This document shows positions 1 to 8,459 of a stretch of DNA of 15,184 nt, piece by piece. The translations under genes and the position numbers were made by a program. The notes beneath the pieces were generated by a model. The model did no database searches and had not been told where the DNA came from. It was given only the letters and a program-made list of their open reading frames with translations. The number at the start of each line of letters is the position of its first letter. The first letter of the stretch is position 1. The DNA comes from Irineochytrium annulatum. Lineage: Eukaryota > Chytridiomycota > Chytridiomycetes > Chytridiales > Chytridiaceae. The stretch lies in NCBI GenBank assembly GCA_027600665.1, contig JADGJL010000588.1, forward strand, positions 1-15,184, written 5' to 3'.

Positions 1-1293
1 AGCAAAAGCAAACACACCCTTTGGCTTGTTCTCGTATTTCTCCCGCTGATCCAACAGCTTGCGCTCATGATCCAGCTGTCGACTGAGCCTCTCCTCGTGC
101 GCCTTCTTAGGAGCTTCAAGCTCATCATCCGTCAGCTTGAAATTCACGGCCGGCCGGTTTGCAACTTGCTGAAGGGCGGCAGTGACATCCGCGAGATCGC
201 TACGTTCATTAGACTTACGGCGGCCACGTCCGGTGGTTGGCGCCGACGCTGACGTGGACGTCTCGCCCGAGTCATCAAGCCCGCTGTCCTCGTGCCTAGG
301 ATGAAATGGTCGGTTCCTCGCCCCTCCTGGAGTCTTTGATGAAGACGGAGCCAGCTTGGCATGAGCTGAGGGCTGCCGTTGGATGACGGGAGGGGCTTGT
401 GGCTTCAGGGTGTCCTCGCTGTCGCCCGCATCGTCCGCAGAGTTGTCGAACTCGCTGATAGCTTTCGTGGGGGCATAAAGGTCGTTCTCGTCGCTGCTGG
501 CGTCATCGAGAGCGTCCGGAGGCAGGCAAGATTTCCTTACTTGGCCAATGAAATTGAATGGTAAATAATGGATTATTCAGCACTTACACAAACAGCTCAT
601 CCGCATCCTCATTCCCCTTCTCCCTGTTCTCCTTGTCCTCATCGTCGTCACTATCAACAGCATCCGTTTTATCGAAGCCATGCTGACGCCGCAAGCCCGC
701 CGGCCGCATCCCTCCAGCTGCAACCGTCGCCCGTGCAGCTGCTTGCTGAGCAACTCCGCCTCCCCCAGCATCGTCACCAACCCGCTCTCCGTATCCTGGT
801 GGCGGCGGAGCTTCAGACCCCGTAGCGGTGTGACCGGAGAAAAGAAAGTATGAGTCCTCCCAATTGGGGAAGGGGGCAGGGCGGAGTGGGACGAGGGGGC
901 TCTTGGCCGCAACCAGCGCTTCCCACACGTGCGGAGGGGCGTCAATGCAGCCGTTCTTGACCCCTAGGCCGCTCAAGTTGCGAAGGGCCGCCCCAACCTT
1001 CGCAGTTCCCTTTTAAGCTGGAAGAAAAGTTTGCAGACCTCTACGGCGTGCTAAGCAGGCTACAGAGGCTTCCATACTTGGTTCAGCTTGTCCGAGCATT
1101 GGCTGCCGTCCAGGTTGTCGCCAAACTTTTCGTTGAGCTTGGCTGCAATCGTGTCGGCAACGCCTTTCTTGAACTGGCCATTGCTGGTGCGCAGGCCCTG
1201 GTGAACGGCCTTCACGTAGCGCTTGAGGAGGAAGGTGATCCGAGGGGCATCCCCGCTGGCCCGCGGCTTGCGGGTGTTGGTGGTCTTGGGCAT
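1..1293 (-). CDS. Myb/SANT-like DNA-binding domain protein, 3' end beyond window (possible frameshift)
   Basis: Proposed start is the ATG at 1293-1291. Exon 1 (1293-1078, 72 aa) carries a basic N-terminus and the first part of a Myb/SANT-like domain ending QCSDKLNQ. A GT-AG intron at 1077-1018 leads to a second exon whose first codons read LKREL, as expected inside this domain, but that frame soon stops (TGA near 977). The family hallmark follows one frame over: LSGLGVKNG, then APPHVWEALVAAK, PFPNWEDSYFLFSG and TATG. Either one base is missing near 998-1002, or a later acceptor (exon from 1009) is used, which keeps the frame but loses LKREL. A second intron at 587-536 joins in frame to a third exon, open to the window edge: acidic/Ser-rich linker, basic patch (GRGRRKSNER), then a charged probable coiled coil (EERLSRQLDHERKLLDQREK). 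Family: fungal and plant Myb/SANT-like proteins, often numerous and linked to Harbinger-type transposons. DNA binding is inferred from the family. No transposase is visible beside it. Confidence 0.72.
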
Positions 1294-1893
1294 TGGAACA
1301 CCTATGAAAAAGAGGGGACGATCTCGGCGTTTTTGCAATTCGGCGTTTTGACAGCCACATTGCTCATTCCGCCCGTTAGGATTTCGGCGTTTGAAATGTA
1401 AAAGGCCCACATTTGAAACACCCGTTTATTTTGGCTTGGTCAACCGAACGCACCCTTATTTGTTTCGCCAATGTGATAAGCGACTTTTATTTCGCCGTGA
1501 ACGTTGGTAAAGTTATAAATCTGTCGTAAATCGACGTTAGGTATGGGGATAAGTTCCTCAGGATAAATGTCAAGTTCTGGCGATGGAGAAGACACAAGTT
1601 TGGTTGGTGATATCTATATATATTTTTTTCTGTTTGGTCGATTTTATAGACGTACAAATGTAGCTAGAAGTACTGAGTAGAAGGTAAATGTTGAGCTTGA
1701 CTCAATCAACAGTGGGATTGAAAAATTGACTAGGTCAACAGGCAGGTTCAAAGGTGAAGATAGATTTATCTGGGTTAAGTATACAGATTGGCACTTGATA
1801 GAAATGATATGGAGAAATATACTGGTTTAAACCAGATGAAAGTAAGTAATAATGGGCGAGAAATGTTACAGCAGGCAGAGGGGATATTTTCCG
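1294..1893. other. Intergenic spacer with a triple TCGGCGTTT motif
   Basis: No convincing gene is seen. Just upstream of the Myb/SANT-like start are three copies of TCGGCGTTT (1324-1332, 1340-1348, 1384-1392), all in one orientation. The rest is AT-rich, with a TA-rich run near 1613-1625 and repeated TTGACT-type words around 1695-1735. It would hold the promoter of the Myb/SANT-like gene and the 3' end of the orphan gene to the right. Confidence 0.5.
1324..1392. repeat. Three direct copies of TCGGCGTTT
   Basis: Copies lie at 1324-1332, 1340-1348 and 1384-1392, about 30-100 bp upstream of the proposed start of the Myb/SANT-like gene. On that gene's sense strand the word is AAACGCCGA. Start-to-start spacing is 16 and 44 bp. 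The position suggests regulator binding sites; alternatively they are sub-terminal repeats of a mobile element. I do not recognise the motif. Confidence 0.5.
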
Positions 1894-2841
1894 CTAATCC
1901 TCGTCGTCGTCGACGTCAATAATGTTTTCAGGGTTGATGAGGGCAAGAGTGTTCAGGGCCTGGACAGCAGAAGTGGCAGCGTTGGCGTCGTTGATGCTCT
2001 TCACCACGTAGGCCTCAAGCTGTCGACGGCAGGCGAGCTGTTGACGACGCGACGAGGAGTGAAAGTTTGGGTAGTTGGCGTCAATCAGAGCAGTGACACG
2101 TCTCTGGAACCAAGGGCGGAATCGAAGCGGAATGTGGCCAGCTTCACCAGAACGTGGGACTGTGCAATCGTCGCGAACAATGCTTCCGTTGGCGTCTCGA
2201 GGAACGTTGGCAAGGACGGCTGGGTCCTGTTTATCGTCAGGGAGCGGGAGGCCACGGCCCTGGTACAGCAAGCCGTGATACAAGTAGGTGTCGAGAGTGC
2301 GGGAGACGAGGGTGCGGATGCGAGGGTCAATGGGGACGCCTTCTTGAACAACAGGAGTGCGGTTCTCTTGGTTGTGGTGACGGGTCTGCTTCAAGACGCG
2401 ATCGTTGTTGCTGAGAGGTTGGTGGAGGGCTGCAGGTTCACGTTCACGAGGGAGGCGTTGTCGTGAGCTGTTGCCAGTGGTGGTGGCCGGTGTGTTGGCG
2501 AGACGTTCAAGTTCGTGAGCTTCTTCAAGACGACGGTTGAGTTCAACGATGTCGGCACGTGCACCAGCAGCAACGGCTCTGCGTGCAGCTGCGTCGGGCT
2601 CGGGGGAGGGGAGGTGGATTTCAGGGATGCAAGTTGGAAACTTCAACAGCAGCGCGTCAGCGGCAGCTTGAATTTCCTCGTCCGTAAACGTGAGTGCGCT
2701 CTCGCGGCCGATATCTGATTGCCCGTCAATGAGAAGGTCGTCGTCGCCGACTTCGAGGTTGATGACGTTGTCTGTCACTGATGGGGGTAATATTGTAAAT
2801 AAATGCTTGCTGATTGAAAGAGAATGGAGAACAAACTCACT
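1894..2841 (-). CDS. Orphan 294-aa protein, start codon split by an intron
   Basis: Two segments: the single base A at 2841, and 2777-1894. The intron at 2840-2778 (63 nt) begins GTGAGT and ends CATCAG. Joining gives AAA ATG ACA, so the ATG exists only in spliced RNA, and the product is 294 aa plus stop, starting MTDNVINLEVGDDDLLIDG. The frame has no other methionine, and the open frame upstream to a TGA near 2977 has no ATG, which supports this start. Visible parts: acidic N-terminus (1-40), Ala/Glu/Arg-rich likely helix or coiled coil (about 63-95), basic low-complexity linker (100-145), a more ordered-looking region rich in Arg and aromatics (about 148-265, with RFRPWFQRRV), and an acidic tail ending DVDDDED. 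I do not recognise the family. Same strand as the Myb/SANT-like gene 600 bp away, but nothing shows they act together. Confidence 0.6.
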   Translation of the reverse strand, partial: SEFVLHSLSISKHLFTILPPSVTDNVINLEVGDDDLLIDGQSDIGRESALTFTDEEIQAAADALLLKFPTCIPEIHLPSPEPDAAARRAVAAGARADIVELNRRLEEAHELERLANTPATTTGNSSRQRLPREREPAALHQPLSNNDRVLKQTRHHNQENRTPVVQEGVPIDPRIRTLVSRTLDTYLYHGLLYQGRGLPLPDDKQDPAVLANVPRDANGSIVRDDCTVPRSGEAGHIPLRFRPWFQRRVTALIDANYPNFHSSSRRQQLACRRQLEAYVVKSINDANAATSAVQALNTLALINPENIIDVDDDED

Positions 2842-3342
2842 TTTGCGCCAAATTTCGTGAACAAAATGCCTTGCTGGCTGGGGTGAGTTTGACAGGTCGT
2901 AGGAGATCAAGCAGGGTGTGGGTGCAGCGTTAGACGCGGGATGCAGAGGAGCAAGTCCGTAAAGAGGTCAGGCCCCCTCTCTGTGAGCGATTTTCTCACC
3001 TTCGCACGGGTGTGCGTCCGTAGACAAAGTAGGAGGTGTCGAATATGGTCTTGACTCGCTTCCTGGCCGCAGGCCGGGGCTGTGGTGCTGCGACAGAGCT
3101 CGGACCAAGGTAAGTCGGCGTCGGGCTGGAGGCCGGTTGCTGCAGGGTACGGTCGCCGTGGTGGGGCAAGCCGATGCAGGGCGTGCCTTGGAGTCAGAGT
3201 GGTCGAGGGACAAACGGGCTCTGACTTATGAGGGGTGTATTCAAAGAGCTGGAGTTCAGGACAGTTCCCTGCTCCGCTTTTAACTGATTTTCTCACTTAA
3301 CAAGCATATGAAGAGGCTAAAATTCTTAAAAATCATGGATCG
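2842..3342. other. Upstream region of the orphan gene
   Basis: Probably the 5' leader and promoter of the orphan gene on the minus strand. A 129-codon minus frame covers most of it but has skewed composition and no recognisable domain. An exact 11-base word GATTTTCTCAC occurs at 2989-2999 and 3286-3296; on the minus strand it reads GTGAGAAAATC, which resembles a 5' splice site, so leader introns are possible. I cannot place leader exons. Confidence 0.3.
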
Positions 3343-3784
3343 ATGTCTACACGGCCTCCCAAGGATGCCCATTACGTGGCAAGTGGGCCAGCGCCGCCCT
3401 CATTGCTGAGGATGGATTTTGCTGGAGACGATGATGTCGTGCGGCTCTGGCGCGGTCCATGCCCAATCCCAGCGGCCATTAGCGTCATTGGGCACCCCCA
3501 GAGCATGCTTGGGCACGTGGAGAAGTCTTGGGGAGGCCCCATGGTGCGGCGCCGCCGCCAAAGGTGTGTAGAAGCCGCCACTGCTTGCCAAGGTGCAGGG
3601 GGCCATGCTGCTGCCATGGGCTCTCCAGCCGAGCTCCAGGCAACCCATCCGAAGGTCTGGGCAGCTGGCCACGTCCTGGCGGCGTCATGGAGACCATAGG
3701 TGCTTGTAGACGGCTTTTGGCGATGTCATCGGCGGCTTGTTGACAGAGGCGTCCAGAAATGCCAGGATAATTTGCAAAGGTCAA
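3343..3784. other. GC-rich island with overlapping open frames, no gene assigned
   Basis: This block is much richer in G and C than its flanks and has open frames of 80-118 codons on both strands. Their peptides are low in complexity (many Pro, Ala, Gly, Trp, Arg) and show no family signature. The open frames most likely follow from the base composition. It could be an insertion or a decayed exon. The minus-strand frame at 3784-3485 is the least unlikely candidate. Confidence 0.25.
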
Positions 3785-3892
3785 AGTAAGGTAGTAGATG
3801 AGGTGGTAAAAGGAGGAAGTGATAAGGATAACGGAGTAAAGAGATAAAAAAAGTTATATCTTGAAATAATCATGAAAATTAAAATAATCAAG

Positions 3893-3952
3893 CCCCTTGC
3901 GAGAAGATGGACGCAAGGGGTGCCTTGGCAAATCCGGACACCACGGCCAAGG
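3893..3952. repeat. Two tandem perfect-stem hairpins
   Basis: Hairpin 1 pairs CCCCTTGC (3893-3900) with GCAAGGGG (3913-3920) around a 12-nt loop. Two bases later hairpin 2 pairs CCTTGGC (3923-3929) with GCCAAGG (3946-3952) around a 16-nt loop. They follow an A/T-rich stretch. They could be part of a structured RNA, a transcript end, or the terminus of a small non-autonomous element. No known RNA family is recognised. Confidence 0.45.
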
Positions 3953-4032
3953 TCTCAGGTCCGGCCCCGAGTGCTGGGTGTGGGGTGCTGGATGCTGGAG
4001 ACGTTAGGACCGTCGGGGACGGGATTAGTTAG

Positions 4033-4494
4033 TTGGAGGATATGATCGGATGTCATTGTGTTCTTTATTCTTTACCCCGTGAGTTCTTACGTAACTCACA
4101 ACCCAGTCAGTCCACTAGGAGTTATTTCTGCGAGTGTCGTATAGTAAAGTACGGCAGGAAGAGGTTTCTGTCTATCACGGGTGACGGGCAGATTGTCCTC
4201 CCCACTAACACCTTGGCGTAGCAGAATACAGCATCTTATTGGTGCACAACGGCTCGTTCAGTTGCAAATCGAAGGTGCCACACTAGAACGGAGTCTCTGG
4301 TGATCACGGATGAAGGCCAGATTGTCCATCCCTTCCAACAAGTTCTCGCCCGCCCAACCCTTTACGGCCGCCGCCAGATGCTGGTAAAATGGGTTAATCG
4401 CTCCCCGCGCTTTAACTGCTGGATCGATGCCGACTCCTCCATCCCCATGATGGGAGAGATGGCCAACCCCTTTAATTTACATTCTTTACTTTGA
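4033..4494 (+). pseudogene. Decayed mobile-element coding remnant with integrase-type chromodomain-like tail
   Basis: One plus-strand frame is open from 4033 to the stop at 4492-4494 except for a TAG at 4219-4221. Its 3' part reads HPFQQVL, then GRRQMLVKWVNRSPRFNCW followed by IDADSSI. This resembles the chromodomain-like C-terminal module of DDE integrases of retroelements and Polinton-like elements, where the pattern is roughly LVKW-x-G-x(3)-FNSW(I/V). Two in-frame copies of a 30-base unit (4174-4203 and 4303-4332, 25/30 identical, 129 bp apart) encode ITGDGQIV and ITDEGQIV. No catalytic core or complete element is visible, so this would be a small relic. The assignment rests on one short motif. 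Confidence 0.35.
4174..4332 (+). repeat. In-frame imperfect direct repeat (30-base unit)
   Basis: The units at 4174-4203 and 4303-4332 match at 25 of 30 bases. They start 129 bases (43 codons) apart, so both fall in the same reading frame. They encode similar octapeptides around GQIV. This may be an old tandem duplication inside the coding remnant. Confidence 0.5.
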
Positions 4495-5430
4495 TTCCTT
4501 TGATTCCCTTCCTACTCTTTTCGCATAGGTCCAACCTTGCTTATGGATGTCAAACGTTCCTTCACAAATACTTGACATAGATCTCACTCTCTACTTTCAG
4601 ATCTCGAAGAGGGGTATGCTACGGTTTTTGTCCCCTCGCTAAAGTAGTACAAATATCTCCTTAGTTTCAAAACTTCAGTTCTTTTATTTAGTAGTTTTCC
4701 TCCATACTTTCCTGCTTGCAAATATCATCATCGTAACCTTTCGAGAGTTTTCCTTAACTTTCCATATAATCAGTGTAAAAACTCTTGAGATTATCAAGAA
4801 GAGACGACACAATAAAATCTATTATAAAAATCACAACGTTCCGGTTTTCGCCTCCTCAACCAGCACCCGAATCAAGTTCCTAAGCAGGTTCATAGCGCGC
4901 AGGAGGCGCAGACCGGAACAAAATGAAATATCTTGACATCAAGTACAGGTTAATCCGGGAGTTTTGGTTCATCGAACCATAATACAGTCAGTCCTGGCCA
5001 TCTGAGGAGATGCTGGCAGACGTATTACGGTAGGTACTGAGTTAGGTGCTGTTCCAGCAAAACCGACACCCCCAAGGGAAATGTTGGGATAGATGGGGGC
5101 ATTGTAGCTGTTTAGGTAATTAGTTACTTAGCGCTGGGACCCCGTGGCGCAGGTTTTTTAGTCATGGCACTTCCTCTCACCCATCTAGTTCTCTTCCCTG
5201 TGAGATTTACTCACATGAATTTTGATCTTGTTGTATTCTATCTCCACGCGGCTGCAGCCGGAAATTACTTACCGGAGAGATTCAGAAACAAGATTGACTT
5301 TTTTATCACCCATCTCGTTTCCTTCCGTCTCATTCGGTGCCTTCTCTCGTCCTTGCTGATCCGTCGTTCACATCGTTGAACGGGGTTAGTGCGCAATATA
5401 CTCCCATTCTAATCTTTATTCCTAAAATCA
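4495..5430. other. AT-rich gene-free stretch
   Basis: No convincing gene. It contains the 19-base inverted repeat annotated separately, a short TGGTTC-ATC-GAACCA hairpin at about 4966-4980, and a 71-codon frame at 5164-5379 in which the segments near 5178 and 5307 resemble each other (TCACCCATCT...). No tRNA or rRNA is recognised. Confidence 0.4.
4838..4919. repeat. 19-bp inverted repeat with 44-nt spacer
   Basis: GTTCCGGTTTTCGCCTCCT at 4838-4856 is matched in inverse orientation by 4901-4919, with 17 of 19 positions pairing. The 44-nt spacer contains the palindrome GCGC but no long open frame. The unit could be a very short foldback element or a transcribed hairpin. Confidence 0.6.
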
Positions 5431-5436
5431 TTTATT
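5415..5436 (-). terminator. Candidate polyadenylation signals for COG2
   Basis: On the minus strand, AATAAA occurs at 5436-5431 and again at 5420-5415, about 230-250 bases beyond the proposed COG2 stop. This is a reasonable position for the end of its 3' UTR. AATAAA is a weak predictor in fungi. Confidence 0.35.
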
Positions 5437-5661
5437 CAAAGCAGCTGATGCTACAATTAAGTCCGGCTCTCCACAACGTAGGCATCATCGCACACGAGCG
5501 ATCCTCAGATTCAAAAGTGCTTACAATGATGCCAGCGCCGTTGCGCAGTGCGGCATCTCCCGAGCACGCAAAGTGCCCCACCTTCCCAGCAGCTTCTGGC
5601 CGATTACCGGCAGCGGATTCAACATCAATGATGCGTTGTCCATCGACGCGCCCAGACAATC

Positions 5662-8384
5662 TCATCCCGCGCCTTGAACCGAGGCAGCCAGCTCCCTGAA
5701 AGTGGCAAGTGTTTCCGCATCGATCCCATAATTGCTCAGCTGTTAAAATACATGAGCGACTTCGCCAACAGGACAGAAGTACCTGAGTCCTATATAAATT
5801 GACATCCAGCTGAAGCTGGAGCCGCGTGTTCTCGCTTAGCGAGGACGTTGTCGCCTTCACACCACCGCGCCGCTTCGACCCTTTCTGGAAGGATAACAAC
5901 TTCAACAAATCCGTAGCGTACGCATAATATCTGAGTTCGTCAGCGAGTTTAGCGAAAGAAATTAGATTCTTACTTGGCAGTGACACTATCCGCAATAGCC
6001 AGTTTCAATTCTTTAACCTCGGGGCCGTCAATCGCTTTGTACTTCTCGTTGAAATCGATGGCAGGCCTTAAAATAGTGCTGACATATTCTGACGGTGCGG
6101 ATGGAGCTTGCTACAATAAAATACATTAGACCGCCCACCATGAGCTCGACATACATTAGATCTCAAGGCGTTCGATTTTATCTCCTTAACCTTTGCTTCC
6201 AAAGACGATACGCATCTGTGGACAAGAATAGAGGTGATTCTCTGCCATAATTCGGGCACGTATTCCTCGATTGCCGCCAGTGACGCGGAAAGACCCTCTG
6301 AAATAATTAGGTCCTAGTGTTCCAGGCCAGAATACCTTCGACTACGGCACAGGCATCGGAGGGAAATATAGACCCTTTCAACTTCGAGTCGTAGAAAGAT
6401 AAGACCTAAGATACTGTTAGCGACAAGTGGGCGGAAGGAAGTTCACCATTGACTTTAGGGTCTTTATATCTGAAAAGAAGGCGATGGCAAGCCTGAGAAA
6501 CTGGTCATACTCGTAACAAATTAGCTACGGTTTACAAGAAGTTTCATACATCGTTGCGCTCCCGATCCGCGTTAATGCTCTTATCCGCCAACCCGATAAC
6601 ACTGGAATTTTTTATCCAGAGAGCGTATCGATTGAGTATCTATTTCAGTCAGCTCCAATCACCGAGAAGGCTCCGTACTTGTAGCGTCAGCTTCCAAAAC
6701 CGATGCGACAATCCATGTAGGAACACGTCGTCCGCATAGCATCGTCGAATGCACGTCATTACAGCAACAGTAGGCCTCATTATCAACCCATCAGATATCG
6801 GCTCCCCATACACCTCCGTGGACGACGCAACAGCCTCCTCCATAACGGAAACGATCTCCTTTAAACTAATCGTAGGTAAACACGGAAGTCTTGGCGCACG
6901 CAACACCCTACCGGATTTGGAAGTAAACCATCAAATTCCACCTCTTGAGAAATTCTTGGTAAGATGGGTAGTTCCGGAGCGCGAGCAAGGACCGCCGGCT
7001 CTTCGCGCACCGCTCGAATTCGGTCAAAAACACAATCGTCGTCTTATAATTCTAATTCCAACGTTAGAACCGACGCACAAGATGTACTGTACCTTATGGA
7101 AGATGTTCGGGATCCCGGGGTTGAATATTACATTCAACCGCTTCGAAATAGCAGTAACCGTATCCGCAAACAAAACATCCACCAATAAATCGAATTGTGC
7201 GTCCCGGAACACCTTAGCGGCGATGGTCAGGATGCGGTCACAGGGGACTTTGATGAAGTTGATGATTTTCGCGTACATGTCGGCGAGCGGGTCGGATGAG
7301 GTGGTGGATTCTAACGCGCTGGCGACGATCGTCTTACAATACGTAAGCGAAAATAAACGCTTCCGCATACCTTGGAGATGAAGGGCTCGACGATGGTTTC
7401 CCGGAAAACCATGCCAGCCTCCTTTATCTTGTCGATGAGAACGTATGTGCGAAGGTACTGGGTGAGCAGGCTGATGGACGACGTATTGTTCGGATGCATG
7501 AGGACGGCATTGAACGAGGATCGGAGGGATTGAGCCAGAGTCTGTGTGAGAGTCTCCTTAATCCTGTTGATTCTCTGCCGACAGCACCTTTAGTAAAAAC
7601 TATATATAAACTAAAAGAAGCGACAAAGCAATGAGAAAGTAATGGCATACCCATTCGATATTCTCCACAAACTGCGTGTCCTTCCCCCGCGAGACAAGAA
7701 ACTGCAACTGGTTGTACTCAATCGCGACAGGTTCAATCAGCTTTCCTCGGTCCGGAAGCCTATCGCCTTTTAAACAACGCCAACGTGGCATTTCATACCC
7801 CATCTCCCCATTCATTGATGCATTGTAACCGGATCTACTCTCGGCAATGTTCAACAGGTTTTCGAGTTTCCCAACTGATTCGTGAATGCTCAAGTACAGC
7901 TGTAGGTAAGCCTTCTTATCGCGAATAGTCGCCCTGCCCTCCAGTTTCATATGCAGCGCCTCGACCATCGACTGCAGATACGTCTTAACCATCTGCGCAC
8001 CCATCTCTTGTCAGTCACACAGCTTGCCACAAACGATCACGCACGGAGACGTCGGCCTTGACTTTCTCTAACGGGCTGCTAATCTCATTGATGATCTTGT
8101 CAACGCCGACAAGGTTCGTGGATAGGTTAATGAAATCGGCATAATCGCGGTTGATGAGCTCGATTAGTTCCTAGAAAAATCGCATGTTAGCCTCCAGTAA
8201 TTGAAGCACACTCTGTACATTCTTCAGAGACGAAAGCATGCTGGCCAGATCATTTCGGAGCGTCGGAATATGAAGCCTCTGGGCAACGAACTGATGCGGG
8301 GAGAAATCGTCGCCCAGGAAGTCTTCGACGATTTAGCAAGGTTACTTCCTAGGATTAAAAACCTTCCCGCGAATACATTGACAT
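5662..8384 (-). CDS. COG2: Conserved oligomeric Golgi complex subunit 2 (COG2), 15 exons
   Basis: COG2 is a subunit of the COG tethering complex, which captures vesicles for retrograde traffic within the Golgi; it is a peripheral membrane protein on the cytosolic face. Exons: 8384-8363, 8322-8219, 8170-8045, 7992-7651, 7574-7371, 7332-7093, 7051-6912, 6865-6679, 6639-6550, 6509-6447, 6405-6336, 6297-6155, 6110-5974, 5930-5783, 5739-5662. The sum is 2094 nt: 697 aa plus stop, close to animal COG2 (about 740 aa). Recognised blocks: MSMYSREDFLGDDF at the start; LINRDYADFINLSTNLVG with an amphipathic helical N-domain (about 45-60); TIRDKKAYL and SVGKLENLL (about 105-130); a middle domain including FDLLVDVL and IFNPGIPNIFHK; VYFQIR, then FLHGLSHRFWKLTLQ with ILNRYALW; PSAPSEYVSTILRP near the C-terminus; QLQLDVNLY at the end. 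The 14 introns are GT-AG and 38-76 nt. The 22-nt first exon has a weak donor (GTTTTT) and is the least certain part. No disruption is seen. Confidence 0.93.
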
Positions 8385-8459
8385 CGCTTATTAACAGATA
8401 TTTCGAGATCTTGCGAGGATATCTGATCGTGCGCGTTCCGAATTCAACTCGAGCCCTAT
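8385..8459. promoter_or_regulatory. Shared divergent promoter of COG2 and the acetyl-CoA transporter
   Basis: Only 75 bp separate the COG2 start codon (minus, 8384) from the first ATG of the transporter (plus, 8460). If the transporter starts at its second in-frame ATG (8523), the gap is 138 bp. No TATA box is evident. The interval has the short palindromes GATATC (about 8418-8423), GAATTC and CTCGAG. Leaders of the two transcripts must be very short or overlap. The promoter role is inferred from position. Confidence 0.55.

Noticed and set aside
2085..2466. Several plus- and minus-strand open frames (up to 204 codons) overlapping the orphan gene
   Set aside because: They lie in other frames of the 294-aa gene, show no motif, and the minus-strand gene has better structure (start context, intron borders, acidic tail).
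4966..4980. TGGTTC-ATC-GAACCA stem considered as a tRNA T-arm
   Set aside because: The loop is only 3 nt and there is no acceptor stem, anticodon arm or GTTCRANYC consensus around it.
5432..5995. A 187-codon minus-strand frame as a separate protein
   Set aside because: It runs through COG2 introns and exons 14-15 in mixed phases. Only its first part coincides with COG2 coding frame, and the rest has no recognisable domain.
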